A stretch of 20,936 nucleotides of DNA from Clostridium sp. UBA2485 (GTDB taxonomy: Bacteria; Bacillota; Clostridia; Clostridiales; Clostridiaceae): contig NZ_DDOV01000033.1 of NCBI RefSeq assembly GCF_002341865.1, positions 84,495 to 105,430 of the forward strand. Direction: 5' to 3'. The position numbers and the translations under genes were made by a program. The notes under the pieces are model-generated. The model worked only from the letters and a program-made list of their open reading frames with translations. It did not search any database and was not told where the DNA came from. Below are positions 6,438 to 14,854 of this stretch, piece after piece. How positions within the stretch are numbered: the stretch's first letter is position 1; the number at the start of each line of letters is the position of its first letter.

Positions 6438-6466
6438 AAAGGAGCTAGAATTTCTCTAACTCCTTT
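6438..6466 (-). terminator. Intrinsic terminator of the glpK-glpF operon
   Basis: On the - strand AAAGGAGTTAGA pairs with TCTAGCTCCTTT (one U-G wobble) around GAAAT or similar, followed by the T-rich run TATATTTTTAATTTTTTG. It lies just beyond the glpF stop. Confidence 0.8.
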
Positions 6467-6476
6467 GTATCTTAAA

Positions 6477-7181
6477 TTAAAAAATTCCGTTAAATACCAA
6501 TGCTGCTACAATTCCTCCTAGTATTGGTGCTACAATTGGTATCCAAGCATACCCCCAATCTGAATCTCCCTTACCCTTTATTGGTAAAATGGCATGAGCT
6601 ATTCTTGGGCCTAAATCTCTAGCAGGATTTATAGCATAACCAGTGGTTCCACCTAGAGTTATTCCTATTACCCAAATTATTAATCCTACTACCAATGGTG
6701 AAATTCCATCTACCATTTTTGTATTTGCAATTCCCAATATAGCAAATACAAGGACGAAAGTCCCTATAAATTCACAAATAAAATTATTTACTGTATCTTT
6801 TATTGCTGGAGCAGTACAAAATACTCCTCTCTTAGTGTCTTTATCCTCAGTAGCATCAAAATGATTTTTATAATAAATATAAACTAAACATGCCCCAATG
6901 AAAGCTCCTAACATTTGACATAAGATAAATAAAGGAACATCTGCCCAAGGAAATTTTCCTATTGCAGCTAAACCTAAAGTTACTGCTGGATTAAAATGTG
7001 CTCCTGATATAGGTCCAAATATAAACACTGGAATTGTTACTGCTAAAGCCCAGCCAGTAGCTATTACTATCCAGCCTGAACCATTGGCTTTGGATTTATC
7101 TAAACATACATTTGCAACTACTCCATCTCCTAGAAGAATTAAAAGCATTGTTCCCAATAACTCTGCTAAATAAATTGACAT
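6477..7181 (-). CDS. glpF: Glycerol facilitator (aquaglyceroporin, MIP family)
   Basis: A 234-aa six-helix membrane channel that lets glycerol diffuse into the cell. The two half-helix NPA motifs are present: SGAHFNPAVTLG (NPA 64-66) and GYAINPARDLGPR (NPA 185-187). The aspartate after NPAR (D189) is the signature of glycerol-conducting members as opposed to water-only aquaporins. Length and helix pattern are normal. AAGGAGG lies 7 nt before the ATG. It follows glpK on the same strand after 31 bp, the reverse of the E. coli glpF-glpK order, and shares its terminator. Glycerol entering the cell is trapped by the neighbouring kinase. Confidence 0.93.
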   Translation of the reverse strand: MSIYLAELLGTMLLILLGDGVVANVCLDKSKANGSGWIVIATGWALAVTIPVFIFGPISGAHFNPAVTLGLAAIGKFPWADVPLFILCQMLGAFIGACLVYIYYKNHFDATEDKDTKRGVFCTAPAIKDTVNNFICEFIGTFVLVFAILGIANTKMVDGISPLVVGLIIWVIGITLGGTTGYAINPARDLGPRIAHAILPIKGKGDSDWGYAWIPIVAPILGGIVAALVFNGIF

Positions 7182-7212
7182 AATATATCCTCCTTAAATT
7201 AGATATCTACTC

Positions 7213-8697
7213 TTATCGCACCAATGATCTATTAACTGCTTCATGCCAACCTTCTAAGAGTTTTTCTCGCTTTTTCTCCTCCATATTAGGCTCAAATCTC
7301 TTTGAAATAGCCCAATTTTCGCAAATTTCTTCTTTATTTTTCCAATAACCTACTGCTAAACCAGCTAAATAAGCAGCTCCTAAAGCAGTAGTTTCTATTA
7401 CTTCAGGTCTATCAACTTGTACTCCTAATACATCTGCTTGGAATTGCATTAAGAAGTTGTTTGCACAAGCTCCTCCATCTACTTTTAATGCCTTTAATGT
7501 TATTCCTGAATCCTCTTCCATTGCTTTTAATACATCATAAGTCTGATAAGCTAGAGATTCTAAAGTAGCTCTTATTATATGCTCTTTTTTTGCTCCTCGG
7601 GTAAGACCTACAATGGTTCCTCTAGCATATTGATCCCAATAAGGAGCTCCAAGACCTACAAATGCTGGTACCATATAAACTCCATTAGTATCTTCTACTG
7701 CTGTAGCATATTCTTCAGAATCTTCTGCTCGTTTTATCATTCTTAACTCATCTCTTAGCCACTGAATAGCTGCTCCTGCTATAAATATACTTCCTTCTAA
7801 AGCATATTCTACCTTACCATCTGCCCCCCAAGCTATTGTAGTTAAAAGTCCTTTTTTAGAATTAACAGCCTTTTCTCCCGTATTCATAAGCATAAAACAA
7901 CCTGTTCCATAAGTGTTTTTTGCTGTTCCCGGTTGGTGACAGCACTGTCCAAATAAGGCAGCCTGCTGATCTCCTGCAACCCCTGCTATAGGAGTTTTAG
8001 CTCCTAATAGTGAATGATCAGTATAACCATAAACATGACTAGAAGGTTTAACTTCTGGTAGCATTGATTTTGGTATATTTAAAATACTTAAAATTTCTTC
8101 ATCCCATTTTAGTTCATGAATGTTGAATATAAGAGTTCTAGAAGCATTAGTGTAATCTGTAACATGAACTTTTCCCTTAGTCAAATTCCATATAAGCCAA
8201 GTATCTATAGTACCAAATAAAAGATTGCCTTTTTCTGCTTCTTCCCTTGCTCCTTCTACATTGTCTAATATCCATTTAATTTTCGTTCCTGAAAAATAGG
8301 CATCTAAAATAAGGCCTGTTTTTTCTGTAAACATCTTGTCTAATCCTTTTTCCCTAAGCTCATCACAAATTTCCGCAGTCCTTCTACACTGCCAAACTAT
8401 AGCATTATAAACAGGTTGTCCAGTATGTTTGTTCCAAACTACTGTAGTTTCTCTTTGATTAGTAATACCAATAGCAGAAATATCTGTGGCGGTTATCCCT
8501 AGTTTTGCCATAGACTCTGTTGCAACACCCAATTGAGTAGACCAGATTTCTATAGGGTCGTGTTCTACCCATCCTCCCTTAGGATAAATTTGAGTAAATT
8601 CTTTTTGCGCCACACTTGCTATAGTCCCTTTTTCATTAAAAATTATGCATCTTGAGCTTGTTGTTCCTTGATCCAATGCCATAACATATTTTGCCAT
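7213..8697 (-). CDS. glpK: Glycerol kinase
   Basis: A 494-aa cytoplasmic FGGY-family kinase that phosphorylates glycerol to sn-glycerol 3-phosphate with ATP. The N-terminal phosphate-binding motif YVMALDQGTTSSRC, the GDQQAALFGQ segment, GLGAPYWDQYARGTIVGLTRG-type FGGY signature (GAPYWDQYARGTIVG) and the adenosine motif KVDGGACANNFLMQFQAD are all intact. I chose the ATG at 8697 because GGGAGGG stands 7 nt upstream; the in-frame ATG at 8712 would place that site inside the gene. No glpD-type dehydrogenase or GlpP antiterminator gene is adjacent. A -10-like TATAAT lies around 8730, but no good -35 or cre site could be identified. Confidence 0.95.
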   Translation of the reverse strand: MAKYVMALDQGTTSSRCIIFNEKGTIASVAQKEFTQIYPKGGWVEHDPIEIWSTQLGVATESMAKLGITATDISAIGITNQRETTVVWNKHTGQPVYNAIVWQCRRTAEICDELREKGLDKMFTEKTGLILDAYFSGTKIKWILDNVEGAREEAEKGNLLFGTIDTWLIWNLTKGKVHVTDYTNASRTLIFNIHELKWDEEILSILNIPKSMLPEVKPSSHVYGYTDHSLLGAKTPIAGVAGDQQAALFGQCCHQPGTAKNTYGTGCFMLMNTGEKAVNSKKGLLTTIAWGADGKVEYALEGSIFIAGAAIQWLRDELRMIKRAEDSEEYATAVEDTNGVYMVPAFVGLGAPYWDQYARGTIVGLTRGAKKEHIIRATLESLAYQTYDVLKAMEEDSGITLKALKVDGGACANNFLMQFQADVLGVQVDRPEVIETTALGAAYLAGLAVGYWKNKEEICENWAISKRFEPNMEEKKREKLLEGWHEAVNRSLVR

Positions 8698-8870
8698 GTT
8701 CATCCCTCCCATAAAAGACTTTTGATTATCGTATTATAGTATATTAAAAAAGAGTAGCTAATTATAACCTGTCTAAAAGTTTTAATTTATTACTCTATTT
8801 CTAAACTAAAATTTAAAATTCATAAAATAATATCTTTATTATAAACTGTAATTACAATATTGTAAAAAAA

Positions 8871-8895
8871 AAACTAAGATCATAGATCTTAGTTT
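8871..8895 (-). terminator. Intrinsic terminator of the first VanW-domain gene
   Basis: A perfect 11-bp stem AAACTAAGATC/GATCTTAGTTT with a 3-nt loop. On the - strand the last arm runs directly into nine or more T residues. It lies about 65 bp after the stop codon, and also ahead of glpK, so the two transcripts are insulated. Confidence 0.9.
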
Positions 8896-8959
8896 CTTGC
8901 ATTATTGTTCATTAATTGTTATTAAATTATTAATTATTGTTTGATTGTGCATTGTTACT

Positions 8960-10477
8960 TTAATTAGGCTTATTTTTATCTTTTTCTTTTTCTTTTTCTT
9001 TGTCTTTTTCTTTATCTTTATTTTCATCTGGTTTTGAAGGTTTAGCAGCTTCTGCCTTTTTAGTACCTCTTTTAACTATTTGAGGAGTTGGAGCATAAGT
9101 ATCATTGTTCATAAGCTCCCTTGAAATCTCTACATCATTCTGATAAATTACTCTATAAGCCTTAACCTTATATCCTTCCATACCATATTGCTGAATAACT
9201 TCTGTTCCTTCTTCTAAAGTTGAATCCTCTTCAACTTTAGTTTCAAATGGAGTAGTTGCATAAGTCTCACTATAAAACTCGTATCTTTTTCCTGTAAGTA
9301 AGGCTGAATTAGAGTAAATATTAAAACCAACACTACTATTACCTGCATATCCCTCAATATACATTGGATATTTTGTGTTATTTGTAAATACATAATCTAA
9401 CCATCCATAAGCTATAGCTGCATCTAACCCCTTTTCAACATAACCTACAGGAAGATTATGATTAAGTCTTGAATCTGGAAGTATTCCAGCTCTTAACACT
9501 GCATTATGAAGAGTTGTAGATACTTGACATACTCCTCCACCATAATCCTTTTCAAACTTATCCCCTATAATTACAACACCTTCTAAATATCCTTTGTCAG
9601 GGGTTGTATCACCTACTATAGTATTAAAACTAAAACTATCTCCTGGCATTAATAAAGTTCCATTTATAGTATTTGTACTTATTTCTATATTTACAGCTCT
9701 TGCCTGAGTTGAATTTTCGTAGCTTGTACTAAAATCTGATATTTTGGTATTTATCTTTTCAAGTTCTGCTTTTGTTATTGTTGGTTTATCTTCTACAAGT
9801 TTTGCTTTAACTTTAACTTCAGCTTCTGTTTCTTTTGAAGAAGTTATTGCTTTAGTTATTTCCTCCTGTAGTGATTTAGAATCTAGCTTCATACCTGTTT
9901 GCTCAGGAGTTATGTCAAATCCATCTCCAGCTTTAGCTATTTTAGCATTAACTTTATTTTTATTTAGTTCACTTTCCATAGTCTTAATTTTATTCTCTAT
10001 TATTTTATTATCATAAGTAAATTTTAGCTGATGATCTTTTTCTGTAGGATTTTTAATCATTTTAAACTTTTCCATTACTCCCTTATCTTTTCCCTCTTCA
10101 AATGCAGACTTTACTGTATCCTCTAAATTAAAGTTTAATTTCATATCAGCATAATTAACTACATAGGATTTATCTCCAGCTGTCATAATTAATTTTTTCT
10201 GCTCTACACTTTTCTTGTACTTTTCTTCTATTAATTTTAACGCTTCTTCTTTTGTTTTACCGGAAAGGTCAATTCCTTGAATTTTCATTCCTGGATAAAT
10301 AACACTTTCATAATTATCAACCGTAGTTTTAACGTAGAATACTCCACCAATTGATATCATTAATAAAGCTGCTATTAAAGAAATTATAATTACTCTTCTT
10401 TTTTTAGCTTTAGCTTTCTTTTTCTTTTTAGAAGTTCTACTTTTTACTACAGTATTATTTTCTAAGTTTGTGTTCAT
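8960..10477 (-). CDS. Membrane-anchored VanW-family protein with PG-binding-like and G5 domains (paralog 1)
   Basis: A 505-aa envelope protein. A Lys/Arg-rich cytoplasmic start (residues 13-28) leads into one membrane anchor (29-50), so the bulk is extracellular. Residues about 60-230 resemble the putative peptidoglycan-binding repeat that accompanies VanW (YPGMKIQGIDLSGKTKEEAL). The VanW core spans about 265-390, with PGDSFSFNTIVGDTT and GGGVCQVSTTLHNAVL (313-328). A G5-like domain follows (about 400-472: EEGTEVIQQYGMEGYKVKAYR). The last 30 residues are almost only K, D, E, N and P. VanW was named from vancomycin-resistance clusters, but its biochemical role is unknown and no other van genes are here. 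The ATG follows AAAGGAA. A close paralog lies upstream on the same strand. Confidence 0.88.
   Translation of the reverse strand: MNTNLENNTVVKSRTSKKKKKAKAKKRRVIIISLIAALLMISIGGVFYVKTTVDNYESVIYPGMKIQGIDLSGKTKEEALKLIEEKYKKSVEQKKLIMTAGDKSYVVNYADMKLNFNLEDTVKSAFEEGKDKGVMEKFKMIKNPTEKDHQLKFTYDNKIIENKIKTMESELNKNKVNAKIAKAGDGFDITPEQTGMKLDSKSLQEEITKAITSSKETEAEVKVKAKLVEDKPTITKAELEKINTKISDFSTSYENSTQARAVNIEISTNTINGTLLMPGDSFSFNTIVGDTTPDKGYLEGVVIIGDKFEKDYGGGVCQVSTTLHNAVLRAGILPDSRLNHNLPVGYVEKGLDAAIAYGWLDYVFTNNTKYPMYIEGYAGNSSVGFNIYSNSALLTGKRYEFYSETYATTPFETKVEEDSTLEEGTEVIQQYGMEGYKVKAYRVIYQNDVEISRELMNNDTYAPTPQIVKRGTKKAEAAKPSKPDENKDKEKDKEKEKEKDKNKPN
8979..9019 (-). repeat. Hexamer microsatellite encoding the charged tail of VanW paralog 1
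   Basis: Imperfect tandem copies of CTTTTT/CTTTGT on the + strand, which encode alternating K, D and E residues near the C-terminus. The 6-nt unit keeps the reading frame, so slippage would change the tail by two residues at a time without breaking the gene. Confidence 0.7.
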
Positions 10478-10568
10478 GTTAAAATTCCTTTCATTGAAAA
10501 ATTTTCCCTAACCCGAAGTAAATAAATAATTGCTTAAATAAAATAAATTTAATAATAAATACACCTAT

Positions 10569-10577
10569 AGTATATCA
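10569..10577 (-). promoter_or_regulatory. Extended -10 promoter of VanW paralog 1
   Basis: On the - strand TGATATACT gives a TGn-extended -10 (TATACT). The -35 17 bp upstream, GTGAAA, is poor. It sits about 95 bp before the ATG, leaving a leader of roughly 85 nt in which I see no recognisable riboswitch. Confidence 0.4.
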
Positions 10578-10738
10578 TAAAATGTTTTAGCTTTCACTTT
10601 GTAAAAACCCACATTTTATATGAGCTAAAGCGATTTTAAAAGTTTATTTCATACATTCGATTGATGTTGTTAATTTTTATAAAAGTTTAAAAGAAATATA
10701 TCTTCATTATATATAGATATTAATTGATTTCAAAATAA

Positions 10739-10775
10739 AAAGTGTAACAAATCTATTACGATATAATTACACTTT
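10739..10775 (-). terminator. Possible terminator of VanW paralog 2
   Basis: A 9-bp stem AAAGTGTAA/TTACACTTT with a 19-nt loop, followed on the - strand by TTATTTTG. It lies about 95 bp after the paralog 2 stop codon. The large loop makes it a weaker candidate than the other terminators here. The rest of the 394-bp gap (10478-10871) shows no gene. Confidence 0.45.
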
Positions 10776-10871
10776 AAACATATTTAAAATAACTATTGCT
10801 GTATGTTAATCTATTTTGAATCTTTAACTAGCTACTTTATTTTCATAGCTCTTATTAAGACCATCTAATTC

Positions 10872-12233
10872 TTATTTAGTTCCCTTAGCTATAACTTTCT
10901 TCACCGGTTTATAAAAATCATCATTTAAAAGAATTTTATCTTTTTTTTCTCCATTTTCATACTCTGTTCTATATACCTTCACCTTGTAACCTGCACTCCC
11001 AGGATTTTTAATTTTCTCTTTACCTTTTTCTATAGTATTATCATAGACATATTCAGTAGATATAGGATATTTTCCATATATATCTTGAGAAAATTCATAA
11101 CTTTTACTTTTTAATGATGAGTTTGAATATATATTAAAAATTACATCGTTATCTGTAACAGCACCTTCTATATATATTGGATAATTTAAGTTATTTTTAA
11201 ACTTGTAATCTACATCACCATAAGCAACAGTTGCATCCATCCCTAGCTCTGTATAGCCTACAGGCATATTATGATTTAATCTTTCTGTGGGTATTATACC
11301 TGTTTTTAACACAGCATTATGAAGAGTAGTTGAAACTTGGCATATTCCTCCACCTAATCCTTGTTCTAGCTTATCTCCTATTATAACTGTAGCAGGTAAA
11401 TATCCTTTATCCGCAGTTGTATCTCCTACTATCTTATTAAAACTGTACTCATCTCCAGGCATTAGTAAAATTCCATTATTAGCATAGGTAGCTATGGATA
11501 TATTTTTAGTTCTAGCGGGAGTTGAAGGTTTATAGCTGGTTTTAGCAGAAGCAATTAATTGATTTATGTTTTCTAACTTCTTCTTCGTAATCTTGGGTTC
11601 TTTAATTTCAAGAGGAATATTATATCTATATGATTCACCAATATGAGAAATAATTGCATCATCAATTTGACTTTTTACTTTTTTCTTATTTATTTCTTCT
11701 TTAACAACCTCAGAAGTTATATGAAACTTACCATTTTTTCTAGTAATAGAAGCATTTTTTGCTTTGTTATTTAAAGATTTTTCTGCGGTAGATAATATTT
11801 CATCTATAGATTTATTATTATAAGTAAATTTAGCAGTAAACTGTTTTTCTTGTGGTTTTTTTATAGTTAAAAATTTACTACGAGTGTTTTGGTCCTTACC
11901 ATAGTGAAAAGCCTCTTCTACTATTTCTTCTATGTTATAATTTATATTTAAACTATCATAGGGAATATTGTACTCTTTTCCCTTACATACTAATGTTATG
12001 GAATTATTTCCCAAAGGCTTGTCATATCTTTCTTTAATAAACTCTAAAGCTTGTTCTTTAGTCATATTTTCTACATTATATTCTTCAATTTTTACTCCTG
12101 GATATATAATATTTTCATATGCACTTACTACACTATAAACGTAGACAAAATAGCTTACTATAACTATTATAAAAATTAAAATTATTGTAATTATTCCATA
12201 TTTTTTTTTAAAGACATCTCCTTTACTTTTCAT
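10872..12233 (-). CDS. Membrane-anchored VanW-family protein with PG-binding-like and G5 domains (paralog 2)
   Basis: A 453-aa paralog of the neighbouring VanW protein with the same order of parts: short basic N-terminus, one membrane anchor (about 13-35), PG-binding-like region (about 45-210, YPGVKIEEYNVENMTKEQAL), VanW core (about 245-370, PGDEYSFNKIVGDTT and GGGICQVSTTLHNAVL at 294-309) and a G5-like C-terminus (about 380-453). It lacks the charged K/D/E tail of paralog 1 and ends after GTK. The VanW cores are highly similar, while the PG-binding-like regions have diverged much more, which suggests a tandem duplication followed by change in wall-facing specificity. AGGAAGGAG lies just before the ATG. 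It has its own promoter overlapping an inverted repeat. Confidence 0.88.
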   Translation of the reverse strand: MKSKGDVFKKKYGIITIILIFIIVIVSYFVYVYSVVSAYENIIYPGVKIEEYNVENMTKEQALEFIKERYDKPLGNNSITLVCKGKEYNIPYDSLNINYNIEEIVEEAFHYGKDQNTRSKFLTIKKPQEKQFTAKFTYNNKSIDEILSTAEKSLNNKAKNASITRKNGKFHITSEVVKEEINKKKVKSQIDDAIISHIGESYRYNIPLEIKEPKITKKKLENINQLIASAKTSYKPSTPARTKNISIATYANNGILLMPGDEYSFNKIVGDTTADKGYLPATVIIGDKLEQGLGGGICQVSTTLHNAVLKTGIIPTERLNHNMPVGYTELGMDATVAYGDVDYKFKNNLNYPIYIEGAVTDNDVIFNIYSNSSLKSKSYEFSQDIYGKYPISTEYVYDNTIEKGKEKIKNPGSAGYKVKVYRTEYENGEKKDKILLNDDFYKPVKKVIAKGTK

Positions 12234-12245
12234 ATTCTCCTTCCT

Positions 12246-12297
12246 CTCTAATATTATTTACTTTTAATATAATATTAGAGTGTGTAGTAATTATCAA
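12246..12297 (-). promoter_or_regulatory. Promoter and overlapping 12-bp inverted repeat of VanW paralog 2
   Basis: On the - strand: -35 TTGATA (12292-12297), 17-bp spacer, -10 TATTAT (12269-12274). A perfect inverted repeat CTCTAATATTAT/ATAATATTAGAG (12246-12257 and 12269-12280, 11-bp spacer) covers the -10 box and probable start site. Its inner arm ends directly beside the AGGAAGGAG ribosome binding site. It could be a repressor operator or, if transcribed in full from further upstream, an RNA hairpin next to the ribosome binding site. Confidence 0.6.
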
Positions 12298-12337
12298 AAT
12301 ATACTGATAAAAATTAAAGACTCTTTAAATTCTATAG

Positions 12338-13801
12338 CTACATATATATATCGGAAAATTCTATCTCTATCTTTTTCATATTTATTTCTTTACCTTCAGT
12401 ACTGATGAATTCTTCATTTTCAATAATAGTTTTAGGAAGTAATATTTTAAACTTACATCCTTTATTATGTTCACTTTCTAATTTTATTTCTCCATTATGC
12501 ATTTCTACTAAAGATTTCACTAGCGAAAGCCCTATTCCACTTCCTTCATTCACCCTAGTAAAGGTATCAGTTACTTGAGTAAATCTATTATAAATTTTAT
12601 CGTGCATATGCTTAGGAATTCCTATTCCATTGTCTTTAACAGATATTATTATATTATTTTTATCTTCACTGATGTAAACTTCTATTTTCCCAGTATTTTT
12701 AGTAAATTTAATGGAGTTAGATAATAAATTTAGCATTATTCTCTCTATCATTTCTATGTCACAAGCTATAATTTTTTCTTCAAATTCGGTATCGAACTCA
12801 ACATGAATATTCTTATCACCAGCAAAATCTACTATAGACATTGTTATATCTTCAATTATACTCACTATATTATAATTTCTAAGTTTAACTTCTAAAAATC
12901 CAGCTTCTATCTTACTCATATCAATTAAATTGTTAGTAAGTTTAATTAATCTATAACAGTTATTCTTCATATTAGTTAAATAAACTAAGTTCTTATCATT
13001 TTCCTTATTATGTGCCTTATGGCAATTTAATTCTAAGAGTTGTACACTACTAAATAAAATATTAATTGGTGTTCTTAACTCATGAGAAATATTTGCTATA
13101 AATTCAGTCTTTAATTTATCTAATTCATAAATTTCTTGAATGCGTTTTTGAGTTGAGTTAACTTCTTCTTGTAATCGCTGTACTTTATTATTATAGGATC
13201 TCTCTTCTTCAGCTAAAGTTAATAAAATCATACATAGTGAAAAAATAAGAGTTTGAAGAATATATGCTACTATATCAACATAATAATGTTTTTCTAGTAT
13301 AAAAACCCATGAAAACCCAAAAATCATTTGTATAATTGGAAAAATTATACTAGAAATTCCAAAACAATATGTATTAAAGGAATTATCCTTTTCTTTTATT
13401 ATTTTAATTCCAAAATATATGTAAATAAGCATTAATACTATTTTGTGTAAGAATACACTTAATGGATGAAAAAAATTTAATGATAAAATATCTATAATTA
13501 TTAATGACAATGCCCCATATTTAATTTTTTTTGATATATCATTATTTAAAAAATTATTTAATGCTAAAATAGCTGCAAAGTTTCCAAATAAAAAGCATAA
13601 AACAGAAATATTATTCAAAATCCATGAATTATTAAAAACATAAAAAGTAAAAGTAAAAATAGTAGTAAGTATTCCAAATATATGACTAATAGACATAAGA
13701 TTAATATATTTTTTATGATGATTTATATTGAAAACTATAAAAACAAGTGCTAATGTAGCATAAAATAATAATAATATGAGATAAAACGTACTATTATCCA
13801 T
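12338..13801 (-). CDS. Orphan membrane sensor histidine kinase with seven-helix N-terminal sensor
   Basis: A 487-aa kinase. Seven hydrophobic segments fill residues about 5-197 (roughly 5-24, 33-56, 60-84, 94-111, 114-135, 145-169, 173-197), followed by a short coiled coil (200-228). The HisKA dimerisation domain carries the phospho-accepting H240 in FIANISHELRTP. The ATPase domain has N-box NLLSNSIKFT, G1 DNGIGIP and G2 GSGIGLSLVK. No response regulator gene is adjacent on either side. In clostridia such orphan kinases often feed Spo0A directly, but nothing in this sequence proves that target. The start follows AGAGGGG at 5 nt. It lies upstream of and in line with the two VanW genes, which have separate promoters. 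Confidence 0.9.
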   Translation of the reverse strand: MDNSTFYLILLLFYATLALVFIVFNINHHKKYINLMSISHIFGILTTIFTFTFYVFNNSWILNNISVLCFLFGNFAAILALNNFLNNDISKKIKYGALSLIIIDILSLNFFHPLSVFLHKIVLMLIYIYFGIKIIKEKDNSFNTYCFGISSIIFPIIQMIFGFSWVFILEKHYYVDIVAYILQTLIFSLCMILLTLAEEERSYNNKVQRLQEEVNSTQKRIQEIYELDKLKTEFIANISHELRTPINILFSSVQLLELNCHKAHNKENDKNLVYLTNMKNNCYRLIKLTNNLIDMSKIEAGFLEVKLRNYNIVSIIEDITMSIVDFAGDKNIHVEFDTEFEEKIIACDIEMIERIMLNLLSNSIKFTKNTGKIEVYISEDKNNIIISVKDNGIGIPKHMHDKIYNRFTQVTDTFTRVNEGSGIGLSLVKSLVEMHNGEIKLESEHNKGCKFKILLPKTIIENEEFISTEGKEINMKKIEIEFSDIYM

Positions 13802-13950
13802 GTAACCCCTCTTTAGATTTATTCTATTACTTTTATATCTTAACAGAATTGGTAAGAATTTTAAATATGTAAAATTTTACAATTATATATTCAATTAAAG
13901 TTTTAAATTGACTTCTCTTTGAAATGATAAAGTCAATTTTTATAAAAAAT

Positions 13951-13975
13951 AGCTGTTGAACTTTATCCAACAGCT
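13951..13975 (-). terminator. Intrinsic terminator of the 4Fe-4S membrane protein gene
   Basis: Stem AGCTGTTG/CAACAGCT with a 9-nt loop, followed on the - strand by ATTTTTTATAAAAA. It lies 37 bp after the stop codon. Confidence 0.85.
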
Positions 13976-14011
13976 TAAAATTATATAATTAATATTACAG
14001 CTTCACCTAAT

Positions 14012-14854
14012 TCATTCTAATATGCCACTTTTTATTGCTTTTCTCGGACAAGCTTTTACACAATCACCACATCTTATACATTCTCCAGTATTAGGCTTTT
14101 TATATACTTCTATATTAAGTTTACAAGATTTTGTACATACTCCACATTTGGTACACTTGTCCTCTTTTATTTTAAGCTTATAAAAACTTATAGGATTCAT
14201 AAGTGAGTAAAAAGCTCCTAAGGGACAAATATATCTGCAAAATGGCCTAAATATTATGATTGATGCTAAAATTACAATTATTAATATTGCCATCTTCCAT
14301 GCAAATAAAAATCCTATAGCACTTTTTAAACTTCCATTTGTTAAAACTAATGGAATTCCTCCCATTAATGTGCCTGATGGACAAATATATTTACAGAAAA
14401 ATGGGTCACTTATCCCCAATTCATCTTGAAATAAAAATGGTAGCAATATGACAAAAACAATTAAAATTACATATTTTAAATATTTTAAAATATTATTGAT
14501 TTTTTTAGGAACTTTGTATTTTAAAAAAGGTATTTTATGAAGTAAATCCTGCACTAATCCAAAAGGGCAAAGCCATCCACAAATGAATCTTCCTAATAGA
14601 ACACCAAAAGCACTTATAATCCCTAAAATATATAATGAAAAATCATATCTTATACTTCCTATAACTGCTTGCATGGAACCTATGGGACAAGCACCTAATG
14701 CACCTGGGCAAGAATAACAATTTAGTCCTGGAACACAAATACTCTTACTACTTCCTTTATATATGTTTCCTTCTAAAAATCCTTTAAAATATCCATTGGT
14801 AGCAATAGTAAAAAGAAATTGTATAGGATGTCTTAACTTATTACTTTTACCCAA
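14012..14854 (-). CDS. NapH/YccM-like 4Fe-4S membrane electron-transfer protein
   Basis: A 280-aa integral membrane protein with about five hydrophobic segments and many paired cysteines. Motifs in order: C40-x5-C46-x2-C49-x6-C56; CGWLCP (C92, C96); CKYICP (C154, C158); CRYICP (C206, C210); then two classical ferredoxin clusters, CTKCGVCTKSC (234-244) and CIRCGDCVKACP (259-269). This is the layout of NapH/NosR/YccM-type proteins that pass electrons across or along the membrane. Partner and substrate are unknown; a link to thiol reduction is suggested by the overlapping CXXC peptide and the nearby TlpA-like gene. Translation starts at TTG, 8 nt inside the end of the upstream small gene, which suggests translational coupling. 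Confidence 0.87.
   Translation of the reverse strand: MGKSNKLRHPIQFLFTIATNGYFKGFLEGNIYKGSSKSICVPGLNCYSCPGALGACPIGSMQAVIGSIRYDFSLYILGIISAFGVLLGRFICGWLCPFGLVQDLLHKIPFLKYKVPKKINNILKYLKYVILIVFVILLPFLFQDELGISDPFFCKYICPSGTLMGGIPLVLTNGSLKSAIGFLFAWKMAILIIVILASIIIFRPFCRYICPLGAFYSLMNPISFYKLKIKEDKCTKCGVCTKSCKLNIEVYKKPNTGECIRCGDCVKACPRKAIKSGILE

Noticed and set aside
6223..6459. A 78-codon + strand open frame across the polymerase promoter
   Set aside because: It overlaps the polymerase start, its LexA-controlled promoter and the glp terminator, and has AT-rich, low-complexity composition without a ribosome binding site.
8896..8959. AATTGTT/ATTGTGCATTGT-like repeats after the first VanW gene as another copy of the hairpin element
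   Set aside because: Only short AT-rich words are shared; none of the three hairpins or the ordered heptamer array is present.
8960..12233. The VanW genes as a vancomycin-resistance cluster
   Set aside because: No vanA/B-type ligase, vanH, vanX, vanY or VanR/VanS pair is present. VanW-domain proteins are common in clostridia without resistance.
13905..13939. Hairpin AAATTGACTT/AAGTCAATTT with a T-run as a + strand terminator
   Set aside because: There is no + strand gene upstream for it to terminate; on the - strand it lacks a U-tract. It may be a chance or regulatory dyad before the kinase gene.
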